Of a stretch of DNA of 14,587 nucleotides, positions 6,256-12,897 are shown in pieces. The DNA is taken from positions 1 to 14,587 of the forward strand of contig CAVAUJ010000064.1 of the NCBI GenBank assembly GCA_963591995.1. The letters run 5' to 3'. This DNA is from CAG-791 sp963591995 (GTDB lineage: Bacteria > Bacillota > Clostridia > Lachnospirales > Lachnospiraceae). The position numbers were made by a program, and so were the translations under genes. The first letter of the stretch is position 1. Each line of letters begins with the position of its first letter. The notes below the pieces were generated by a model. The model was not told the DNA's origin and did no database searches. It worked only from the letters and a program-made list of their open reading frames with translations.

Positions 6256-8841
6256 ATGGACAATGCATTGATACAACTTTCCGGGAAGGATACGCTGCTG
6301 ACCCGCACACAGGAGACGGCCTATCGTGTGCGGAAGGGAACCCTCCTGGTCTTTGTGGTCCCGGTCGAGCGCGGCACGGGAAGACTGCTGCAGAGGCGGT
6401 ATCTGTGCGAGGGAACGGAGGACTTCTGCGTTCCGCCGCTGCAGGGTACCTTTGAAGGAACCGACGGAAGGGAGTATGACTGGTTCTTCCTGCTGGCGCC
6501 TCTCGGCAGGGCAGAGGTGGAGACGCTGCCGGCGGGAAGGGAGCAGAGGGAGGCCTTTCTGGCAGGCGTGGAGGAGCAGCTCCGCAATACCGATCCGACG
6601 GCCTCCTTCGAGGAGCGGATGGTGGAATTCTATAATCTGGCATCCGTGCGCGACATGCGGAATCTGTACACCTTTGAAAAGGGCAGCAGGGATGCCGAAA
6701 AGCGCACCCTCGATGCGATGGGCAAGGTGCTGGGCAAGGACCGTGCCGTTCGCGGGAAGATGCATCCCGGAAGGACCGGGAATCTGCTGTACGATGCGAC
6801 GGCAAGGCTGTGCAGCTGGCAGGGCATCACACCGGCACCGGAGGAGACGATCCGGGGGTGCTGCGGCAAGCGTTATTCGGTGGAGGATATTGCGCGGGTT
6901 TCCCGCTTTGCCTGCCGCCGGATCGTTCTGTCCGGGGATTGGTATCGAAGGGATGCCGGTGCTTTCCTTGCCTTTTACGGCGAGAAGAAGACGCCGGTTG
7001 CCTGTATTCCCGAAAGGCATGGGCGTTACCTGATCTGGAACCCGGAGACAGACACCCATGAAGCTGTGACGAAGGAAACGGCGGAACAAATGCTGCCCGA
7101 GGGGTACATGCTGTACCGTCCCTTTCCGGCGAAGAAGATTGACCGGAGAGAGCTGATCCGCTTCGGCCTGAAGGATCTGTATCTGCGGGATGTGGCCCGG
7201 ATTCTGCTGCTGACATTGTTCGTATCGATTCTGGGGCTGGTGCAGACATATCTGAACCAGCAGCTTTATGATGTTTTCATTCCTCTGGAGGATGAGGGGA
7301 GCCTGCGTGCCATCTGTCTGGTGGTTATGTGCTGCACCATGGGAGGTCTGGGCTTTTCGGTTGTGAGGGGGCTTGCGAACTTCCGGGGAATTACCAGAAT
7401 GAAATATTCCGTGCAGGCGGCGGTGATGGATCGGCTGTTCAATCTCCCGGAGAGCTTTTTCCGGGATTATGACAGCGCGGATCTTGCAGCCCGCGCCAAG
7501 AATGTGCCGGCAACCTTCGAGCTTCTGGCGCAGACGGCAGTGGGAAGCTGGCTCTCCGGCGTGTTTTCAATCCTGTATCTGTGGAGAATGCTCGTCTATT
7601 CTCCGAGGCTGACGGCGGTATGCGTGGTGCTCCTTGGCTTCGTGCTGCTCTTCATGGGGGTACTGGGAGGGCTGCAGCTGCGGATGGAGAAGGAGCGTCT
7701 GGAAAGCGACAGCCGCATTTCGTCCTTCCTGAATCAGATTATTCTGGGAATTCAGAAGATCCGCACCACCGGCGCCCAGGAGCGCGTGACGGAGCGCTAT
7801 ATGGAGCTCTATACGAGGAATCAGGTGATTTCCAGGAAGAGCAGCGCATACAGCCGGGCTGCGAGTCTTGCAGGAAGCGTCAGCACGACGTTGTTCAGCA
7901 TTGCCCTTTTCTGGATGGTCATTCAGGACGGCGTGCTGAAGAGCGTAGGGACCTACATGGGCTTCGTCACGGCCTTCGGTGCCTTTTCGGCGGCCATGGT
8001 TGCCGTTCTGGACAGCATTCTGACCATCAACCGGATGCTGCCGTCGCTGGAGCGCATGAAGCCGATTCTGGAGACCCTGCCGGAATTGCAGGAGGGGGAT
8101 ATCATACCGGGGAAGCTGGAGGGAAACATCTCTGTCGAACACGTAAGCTTCCGCTACCGGGAGAATGCGCCCTACGTGCTGAAGGATCTGTCCATGGAAA
8201 TCAGGGCGGGAGAGTACATCGGAATCGTGGGACCGTCCGGCTGCGGCAAGTCCACCCTGTTAAAGCTCCTGCTGGGCTTTGAGAAGGCCGAGAGCGGCAA
8301 AATCTTTTACGACGGCCATGACCTGGACAAGCTGGACAAAAGGCAGCTGCGCAAGTGCTTCGGGACGGTCCTGCAGGACGGCGGTCTGATTCCGGGCAGC
8401 ATTGCGGAGAACATTTCCATCACCTGTCCTTCGGCGGGAAAGAGCGACATCGAGGCGGCCGTGGAAGCGGCAGGGCTGACGGAGGACGTAGCACGGATGC
8501 CGATGGGCATGTTCACCATGCTCTCCGAGGGAGACGGAGCCATCTCCGGCGGACAAAAGCAGAGAATCCTGATTGCCCGGGCAATCATCGGAAAGCCGTC
8601 CATCCTGTTTCTGGATGAGGCCACCAGCGCGCTGGACAACAACACACAGAGGATGGTCTGCGAGAGTCTGGAAAAGCTCGGCGGCACCCGGGTCGTCATT
8701 GCCCACCGGCTCTCCACCATCATGCATTGCGACCGGATTTACGTGCTGAGGGACGGCGCCGTCGCCGAGTGCGGAACGTATGAGGAGCTCATGGCGCAGA
8801 AGGGATTTTTCTATGAACTGGCAAGCCGGCAGATCGCGTAG
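6256..8841 (+). CDS. NHLM-type ABC transporter, second ATP-binding/permease protein
   Basis: This is the second ABC half-transporter of the NHLM exporter, without a peptidase domain. The 861 residues comprise a soluble N-terminal region of about 300 residues with no motif I can name, a transmembrane domain from about 305 to 600, and a nucleotide-binding domain. That domain has Walker A GPSGCGKST at 659-667, Q-loop Gln707, signature ISGGQ at 763-767, Walker B ending Asp787-Glu788, and H-loop His817. The tandem arrangement after a C39-type transporter, and the long N-terminal extension, fit the NHLM ATP-binding class; the pair probably acts as a heterodimer. The start has AGGG at 6248-6251, close to the ATG. 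The gene ends inside a terminator hairpin. Confidence 0.92.
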   Translation: MDNALIQLSGKDTLLTRTQETAYRVRKGTLLVFVVPVERGTGRLLQRRYLCEGTEDFCVPPLQGTFEGTDGREYDWFFLLAPLGRAEVETLPAGREQREAFLAGVEEQLRNTDPTASFEERMVEFYNLASVRDMRNLYTFEKGSRDAEKRTLDAMGKVLGKDRAVRGKMHPGRTGNLLYDATARLCSWQGITPAPEETIRGCCGKRYSVEDIARVSRFACRRIVLSGDWYRRDAGAFLAFYGEKKTPVACIPERHGRYLIWNPETDTHEAVTKETAEQMLPEGYMLYRPFPAKKIDRRELIRFGLKDLYLRDVARILLLTLFVSILGLVQTYLNQQLYDVFIPLEDEGSLRAICLVVMCCTMGGLGFSVVRGLANFRGITRMKYSVQAAVMDRLFNLPESFFRDYDSADLAARAKNVPATFELLAQTAVGSWLSGVFSILYLWRMLVYSPRLTAVCVVLLGFVLLFMGVLGGLQLRMEKERLESDSRISSFLNQIILGIQKIRTTGAQERVTERYMELYTRNQVISRKSSAYSRAASLAGSVSTTLFSIALFWMVIQDGVLKSVGTYMGFVTAFGAFSAAMVAVLDSILTINRMLPSLERMKPILETLPELQEGDIIPGKLEGNISVEHVSFRYRENAPYVLKDLSMEIRAGEYIGIVGPSGCGKSTLLKLLLGFEKAESGKIFYDGHDLDKLDKRQLRKCFGTVLQDGGLIPGSIAENISITCPSAGKSDIEAAVEAAGLTEDVARMPMGMFTMLSEGDGAISGGQKQRILIARAIIGKPSILFLDEATSALDNNTQRMVCESLEKLGGTRVVIAHRLSTIMHCDRIYVLRDGAVAECGTYEELMAQKGFFYELASRQIA

Positions 8842-8861
8842 ATCTGACGGCTGGGGTTTTT
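8824..8861 (+). terminator. Terminator overlapping the stop codon of the second ABC gene
   Basis: A 12-bp stem with one mismatch (8824-8835 with 8841-8852, loop 8836-8840) contains the stop codon at 8839-8841. It is followed by GGGG and then TTTTT at 8857-8861. The four-base gap before the T-run makes it less than ideal, but together with the next hairpin it should end the exporter operon. Confidence 0.6.
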
Positions 8862-8876
8862 CTCCGAAAGTGAGAT

Positions 8877-8910
8877 GCGGCAGAAACCATTTTGGTTCCT
8901 GCCGCTGTTT
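8877..8910. terminator. Second hairpin, possibly bidirectional, between convergent operons
   Basis: A 12-bp stem (8877-8888 with 8894-8905) with a 5-nt loop is followed by TGTTT on the plus strand. On the minus strand the single mismatch becomes a G-U wobble. It lies between the convergent exporter and SUMF1/FGE-like genes and probably backs up termination in both directions. Confidence 0.55.
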
Positions 8911-8934
8911 ATGAAGACAATCGGAGCTTTGGGG

Positions 8935-8960
8935 AAACGGGAAACGCGGATGAAATCCGC
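8935..8960 (-). terminator. Candidate terminator for the SUMF1/FGE-like gene
   Basis: Read on the minus strand, a short GCGGAT-TTC-ATCCGC hairpin (8946-8960) lies 20 bp past the gene's stop codon and is followed by GTTTCCCGTTT. The T-run is broken, so the call is weak. Confidence 0.4.
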
Positions 8961-8979
8961 ATCTGCGTTACGGTTCGAA

Positions 8980-10572
8980 TTACTGTTCGGGAATGAGCAC
9001 GGTGATTACGCCGGCTCCGTCATAGCCCTTTCGATTGACCTCCTCTGTTGTAACCAGAAAACCGTACGTCCCCGGTGTTATTTTGCGGTAGGTGCAGCTC
9101 GTCTGTCCGGCAACGGTTTTCGCAGAGGAAAGGAGACTCCCGTCCGGGTGATAGCGGTAGATGTAATAGGAGTCCGCTCCTTCCGCTGCACCCCAGGAGA
9201 GGTTCAGGCTGTTCGTCTGCGCATCGAAGGATACGGAAGAGACAGCTGCTGCGGCCGGCGCAGCTCCGCAGAAGGACGTCACACTGTTTTCGGCAGATAC
9301 ATTATCTGCGATTTCCACATAAGAGATTGGCTGCACAATATAGCTGTGCGTGCTGCCGGGCTCCAGATTCTCCATCGTAACGGAAGTTCCTGTCGCCGTA
9401 TCGAGCATTTCAACAAGGCCGGAATCGGTATGATATTCGAAAAGCTGGTATTCCACCGCGCCGGGAACACTTTGCCATGAGAGGCGGATGCTGCCGGGTT
9501 CGTCAGAGATCGCCGATACAACCGGAGCAGCAAGCGTTGCGAGCTCCACCTTTTGCTCCGGCTCCTGCCCGTTTCGCACCTGAATAACCCGGAAGCCCAC
9601 ATCTTCGTATCCAAGGGCGGCATTACGGCCTTCCTTGCGATGCTCCGTACGGCAGTCTGTTCTGGCGGAGGCCCAGGAGCCGCCCTTCACGCCCAGCACG
9701 TCAGCACCGTTCGCATTCGATCTTACCGTCGAGGTCCATTCCCAGACATTGCCCCAGAAGTCAATCGCTCCGTGCGCACCTCTTGTGATGCCCTCATATT
9801 GATCCACCGGCGTTCTGCCGTCATTTATGCCGCAATTAAACTCGGCATCCTTCGGCATGTGGCCGGCGGCCAGCTCCCACTCGCTTTCGTTGGGCAGGCG
9901 GTAAGTGTTCACGCCATCCCGTTCGGTCAGCCATGCGCAATAGGCCTGTGCATCCTCATAGGAGACGTAATTGACCGGATAGTTATCTTCCCCGTCCGGA
10001 TAAGCGCCGTCTGTCCAGTTGGAGGGAGCCTGCGCACCGGTGGCAGCAAGATATTCGGCATATTCCGCATTGGTAACCGGCGTGCGTTTGACATAGATGG
10101 TCTCGCCTGCACCCATCACGGGGATGAATTCATAAGCGGAGGCACCGGAGACGCTCCATTTGAGAAGGCGCGTATCCGTGAATCGCAGCATACTGCTGTT
10201 GATGCGGTTCCAGTACGTCATGTACATTTCCTGAACGATTTCTTCCATTTCGGCGACCTTTGCCGCGCCGCCGGGCTTTCCGGCGGTTTCGGCCTTCAGC
10301 TCCGCCAGCTTGGCCTCCTTCCGAACCAGAACAGCATCGTAATTTGCGATTACCATATCCCGGAGATTTCGATAATTTTCCTGCGTCGGTTTCCGCTGAT
10401 ACAGGGAAATCATTTTCTTGGTTTCCTCGTTTAGTTCCGGCTGCTCGGTTTCGATGAAGTCACTGTTCTCGAACATATTGGAAGCGTGGACCTCCAATGC
10501 CGTGACGGGGGCGGGACCGACCGCCATGGCCATTGCCAGGAGCAGTCCCAGAACCTTTTTTGAATTCCTCAT
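8980..10572 (-). CDS. Secreted SUMF1/FGE-like domain protein with two fibronectin-III-like domains
   Basis: This 530-residue protein has a signal peptide at 1 to about 30 (MRNSKK, hydrophobic core, VHA before the likely cut), so it should act outside the membrane. Residues about 45-125 look helical. A formylglycine-generating-enzyme (FGE-sulfatase/SUMF1) fold follows at about 150-333, recognised by the TPVTNAEYAEYL stretch, PVNYVSYEDAQAYC, RLPNESEWELAA, GNVWEWT and GGSW. Two fibronectin-III-like domains lie at about 347-432 and 440-527. At the catalytic pair of true FGE the first Cys position is Ser302 and only Cys307 remains, so formylglycine synthesis is unlikely; many paralogs of this fold act as binding or other modules. 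The start has AAAGGAGG at 10578-10585. It follows the hydrolase gene by 75 bp, probably in one operon. Its precise role is unknown. Confidence 0.88.
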   Translation of the reverse strand: MRNSKKVLGLLLAMAMAVGPAPVTALEVHASNMFENSDFIETEQPELNEETKKMISLYQRKPTQENYRNLRDMVIANYDAVLVRKEAKLAELKAETAGKPGGAAKVAEMEEIVQEMYMTYWNRINSSMLRFTDTRLLKWSVSGASAYEFIPVMGAGETIYVKRTPVTNAEYAEYLAATGAQAPSNWTDGAYPDGEDNYPVNYVSYEDAQAYCAWLTERDGVNTYRLPNESEWELAAGHMPKDAEFNCGINDGRTPVDQYEGITRGAHGAIDFWGNVWEWTSTVRSNANGADVLGVKGGSWASARTDCRTEHRKEGRNAALGYEDVGFRVIQVRNGQEPEQKVELATLAAPVVSAISDEPGSIRLSWQSVPGAVEYQLFEYHTDSGLVEMLDTATGTSVTMENLEPGSTHSYIVQPISYVEIADNVSAENSVTSFCGAAPAAAAVSSVSFDAQTNSLNLSWGAAEGADSYYIYRYHPDGSLLSSAKTVAGQTSCTYRKITPGTYGFLVTTEEVNRKGYDGAGVITVLIPEQ

Positions 10573-10595
10573 GTTGTCCTCCTTTTTCTTTGTGC

Positions 10596-10614
10596 GCAGG
10601 TGTTCCGCACCTGC
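10596..10614 (-). other. Intercistronic hairpin between hydrolase and SUMF1/FGE-like genes
   Basis: A perfect 7-bp stem (10596-10602 with 10608-10614) with a 5-nt loop lies in the 75-bp gap, just upstream of the strong ribosome binding site at 10578-10585. No T-run follows on the minus strand, so it is more likely an RNA-processing or stability element than a terminator. Confidence 0.5.
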
Positions 10615-10647
10615 TGCATTTCAAAGTAAATCCCGAAAAGCGGGCGA

Positions 10648-11985
10648 TCATTCGCCGATGAGCCACGAGACAAGGTTGATCTCCCGGCTGCGGTACACCA
10701 ACGCAGGCACATCAAAATGCGTTGCACCGTCAAATTGCGTCAGTCTGGCATCTCCGATTTGCGACAGCCGGTTCACAAAATAGATGCTGCTCTTCGGATC
10801 GATGATCGTATCCGCAGAGCCGACAAAGGCCCATACCGCAATGTCCCGGAACACGACGAGATCTTCGGCGGTGATTCGAATGCTGCCGCTGCAGGGAGCA
10901 ATTCGGTCGAAACGATCCGGATACGCCTGTGCCAGCGCAAAGGTCCCGGTACCACCCATGCTGTGTCCGGTCAGGCTGATACGATCGGGATCGATTTCAT
11001 AAGCTGCGATGATTTCATCCATCAATGCAATGACAGAGCTGCCTGCATCGCTCCATCCGGTCAGATCGGAGGGGAGCTGCGGGATCAGAATGTAAGCGGA
11101 GGGGGTCCCAAGACTGCCGTCATAAAGCCATTTGGGAAAGCCGTCAACGTCAATGAGACGGTCAAGATCTTCCCCTTTTCCGCTGCCGCCATGGAGATAA
11201 ACGATCAGCGGCATATTGGCGGACGGATTTTCCGGCGTGTACAGCCAATAGCCCAGATCCTGACTGTTATGCGGCTCCATCGATGCGGGAACCGGGGTGG
11301 TTTCAGGTTCCGGCGTGGGATCCTGAGGTTCCGGAGCGGGCTCCTGCGGCTGCGGCGTGGGATCCTGAGATTCCGGCGTGGGATCCTGAGGCTGCGGTGT
11401 GGGATCCTGCGGCTGCGGCGTGGGATCCTGGGTCTCCGGAGCAGGATTCTGGGCTTCCGGGGCGGTCTCCTGGGTCTGCGGCGTGGAATCCTGGGACTGT
11501 GCGGCAGGATTCTCAGACTGAACAGTGGCAGGCGCAGGTTCGGCAGACTGCGGCACAGAATTCTCCGAAAGAGCGGAGAGGGCCACAGAGGCTTCCTGCT
11601 GCGATGCGGGATTCTCAGGAAGAGAAGAGAGAATCACGGAAGCTTCCTGCTGCGGCGCAGGATCCTCTGAAAGAGCCGGATTGCCTGCAGGCTTCTGCGC
11701 GGAATTTTCCGCGAGAAGGGTAACGGCTTCGGGCTTCGATTCCGGCTTCGATTCCGGCTTCGATTCCGACTTCTCGGGCGAGGAATCTGCCGTCACAACA
11801 GATTGTTCCGCGGGGGGCACTGCCGGTTCCGTTGATGCAGCGGACGTTGTTTCCTCCCACCCATCTGCCGGCAGTGTCTTGCGGTCCGATGGCCGCACTC
11901 CTTTGATGAAAAATACAGTAGAAAGCAGCACAGCAAGGAGTGCGGCCACACAGACAACGGGGATGATGAAAAATCTTTTTTTCAT
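10648..11985 (-). CDS. Membrane-anchored alpha/beta hydrolase with repetitive linker
   Basis: This 445-residue protein has an N-terminal anchor (MKKR, then a hydrophobic helix about 5-27) and a long P/Q/E/S/T-rich linker (about 31-238). A C-terminal alpha/beta-hydrolase domain (about 240-445) faces outward. It shows the oxyanion-hole HGG at 265-267, nucleophile elbow GHSMGG with Ser342, a likely acid at Asp392 (or Asp396), and His423 in ATHFD. The layout recalls prolyl-oligopeptidase-type or esterase/PHB-depolymerase-like hydrolases; the substrate is unknown. The start at 11985 is preferred over an in-frame ATG at 12048 because MKKR begins the anchor helix. A GAAAGG-type site lies about 12 nt upstream. 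It is first in a two-gene operon with the SUMF1/FGE-like gene and divergent from the regulator pair. Three separate repeat arrays occur in the linker. Confidence 0.88.
   Translation of the reverse strand: MKKRFFIIPVVCVAALLAVLLSTVFFIKGVRPSDRKTLPADGWEETTSAASTEPAVPPAEQSVVTADSSPEKSESKPESKPESKPEAVTLLAENSAQKPAGNPALSEDPAPQQEASVILSSLPENPASQQEASVALSALSENSVPQSAEPAPATVQSENPAAQSQDSTPQTQETAPEAQNPAPETQDPTPQPQDPTPQPQDPTPESQDPTPQPQEPAPEPQDPTPEPETTPVPASMEPHNSQDLGYWLYTPENPSANMPLIVYLHGGSGKGEDLDRLIDVDGFPKWLYDGSLGTPSAYILIPQLPSDLTGWSDAGSSVIALMDEIIAAYEIDPDRISLTGHSMGGTGTFALAQAYPDRFDRIAPCSGSIRITAEDLVVFRDIAVWAFVGSADTIIDPKSSIYFVNRLSQIGDARLTQFDGATHFDVPALVYRSREINLVSWLIGE
11305..11493 (-). repeat. Nine 21-bp coding repeats in the hydrolase linker
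   Basis: Residues 165-227 form nine seven-residue units of the pattern QDPTPQP, varying to QETAPEA, QNPAPET, QDPTPES and QEPAPEP. At the DNA level they are 21-bp units sharing TGGGATCCTG (plus strand). They are likely to expand or contract by slippage or recombination. The array suggests an extended spacer that holds the enzyme away from the membrane. Confidence 0.9.
11560..11661 (-). repeat. Two 51-bp coding repeats in the hydrolase linker
   Basis: Residues 109-125 and 126-142 are two 17-residue units sharing QQEASV, L-S and EN at matching positions. This is a recent tandem duplication separate from the 21-bp array. Confidence 0.8.
11728..11772 (-). repeat. Four-residue KPES coding repeats in the hydrolase linker
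   Basis: Residues 72-86 contain KSES followed by KPES, KPES and KPE, encoded by 12-bp units. It is a third, independent array in the same linker. Confidence 0.8.
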
Positions 11986-12049
11986 AAAATCGCAATACCT
12001 TTCTATTCTTTTGCAGCTTCTCCCGGGGACGGCAGAATCTGCAGGCACT

Positions 12050-12058
12050 ACTATTGCA
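12050..12058 (-). promoter_or_regulatory. Candidate extended -10 promoter for the hydrolase operon
   Basis: On the minus strand TGCAATAGT has the TGN of an extended -10 and AATAGT as the -10 (4 of 6 to consensus). There is no good -35, which fits an activator-dependent promoter. Transcription would start near 12043, about 57 nt before the hydrolase start. The LytTR-like repeats end 28 bp upstream. Confidence 0.4.
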
Positions 12059-12083
12059 TTTGTTCGTGCTTTTTGAAATCAGG

Positions 12084-12113
12084 TATGCGTATCCGGTCGA
12101 TTCGAATGCGTAA
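12084..12113. promoter_or_regulatory. Putative LytTR regulator binding site (two 9-bp direct repeats)
   Basis: TATGCGTAT at 12084-12092 and AATGCGTAA at 12105-12113 share seven of nine bases and are spaced 12 bp apart, so they recur every 21 bp on the same helix face. LytTR-family regulators such as AgrA and ComE are known to bind 9-bp direct repeats separated by about 12 bp. The site sits in the divergent region directly upstream of a LytTR gene and about midway between the two candidate promoters. Confidence 0.5.
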
Positions 12114-12139
12114 TTGGCATCGTGCGGGAGGGTATTGTA

Positions 12140-12148
12140 TGCTATAAC
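12140..12148 (+). promoter_or_regulatory. Extended -10 promoter of the two-component operon
   Basis: TGCTATAAC carries the extended -10 TGN followed by TATAAC (5 of 6 to consensus). No good -35 is present at 17 bp. Start of transcription would be near 12155, leaving a leader of about 31 nt. The LytTR-like repeats end 29 bp upstream of the -10. Confidence 0.55.
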
Positions 12149-12185
12149 GACGATGGTTTCTTGTACGCTGAGGGAAGGAAGGGAA

Positions 12186-12893
12186 ATGCGCATTGCCATT
12201 CTTGAAGATGAACAGCTGTTTGCGGATGAACTGGCCGGATACATCGCGCGGTTTGGTGAGGAATATCAGACAGCGGTGCAATGCCGGCATTTCCAATCCG
12301 GTGCGGCCTTTCTTTCCGCCTATCAGCCGGTATGGGATTTGCTGCTGCTGGACATTGAAATGCCGGGCATGGATGGAATGACACTCGCGCGTAAAATCAG
12401 AGAGATCGACCAGAATGTTCTTCTGATTTTTGTTACAAAGGTGGCGAAATATGCAATGGCAGGGTATGAAATTGCGGCGCTCGACTATGTCCTGAAGCCG
12501 ATCAACTACTATGCTTTTTCCATGAAGCTGCGCAGGGTGCTGCATCTGCTCGAAACCAGGCAGAAAAAGCATATCGTCATACAGGGAAACGGATTCATCC
12601 GGAAAATCCCGGCGGAAACGATCCGTTACATCGATGTGCTGGGGCATACGATTTCTTACCACACGCCGCAGGGGACCCTTTCCTCCACCGGAGCGAAGAG
12701 CATACGGGAGCTGGAAAGGGAGCTGCTGCCGGAGGGTTTTTGCAAATGCAATCAATGCTACCTTGTAAATCTGCAATATGTGCAGTCGGTGGAAAAGGAT
12801 TTGGTGGTGCTGACGGAGGGTGAAAAACTGAGCATCAGCCGCAACCGGAAAAAAGCATTTATGCAGGCGCTGCTGGATTTTTGGGGGAGGTAA
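12186..12893 (+). CDS. LytTR-family response regulator
   Basis: This is a DNA-binding response regulator of the LytR/AlgR type, 235 residues. The receiver domain (1 to about 122) has acidic Glu7-Asp8, phospho-acceptor Asp56 in LLLLDIEMPGMDG, Thr84, and Lys104 in YVLKP. The LytTR DNA-binding domain covers about 128-232, with the typical YLVNLQYV at 192-199 and ISRNRKK near the end. The start at 12186 is chosen because MRIAILEDEQ begins the receiver fold and a GGAAGGAAGG purine-rich site precedes it; an upstream in-frame ATG at 12114 lies before the promoter. It overlaps nothing and is followed after 4 bp by the kinase gene. It probably binds the direct repeats at 12084-12113 and controls both its own operon and the divergent hydrolase operon, which is inference. 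Confidence 0.95.
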   Translation: MRIAILEDEQLFADELAGYIARFGEEYQTAVQCRHFQSGAAFLSAYQPVWDLLLLDIEMPGMDGMTLARKIREIDQNVLLIFVTKVAKYAMAGYEIAALDYVLKPINYYAFSMKLRRVLHLLETRQKKHIVIQGNGFIRKIPAETIRYIDVLGHTISYHTPQGTLSSTGAKSIRELERELLPEGFCKCNQCYLVNLQYVQSVEKDLVVLTEGEKLSISRNRKKAFMQALLDFWGR

Positions 12894-12897
12894 TCGA

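Noticed and set aside
8842..8979. Hidden small precursor peptide gene after the exporter
   Set aside because: The stretch is filled by terminator hairpins, and no short open frame with a ribosome binding site and a Gly-Gly leader could be found.
10597..10645. Terminator between hydrolase and SUMF1/FGE-like genes
   Set aside because: The hairpin at 10596-10614 and the small stem at 10632-10644 lack a following T-run on the minus strand, so the two genes are kept as one operon.
11305..11493. Possible CRISPR-like array in the 21-bp repeats
   Set aside because: The repeats are contiguous without spacers, keep the reading frame and encode Pro/Gln/Glu/Thr-rich heptads of the hydrolase linker.
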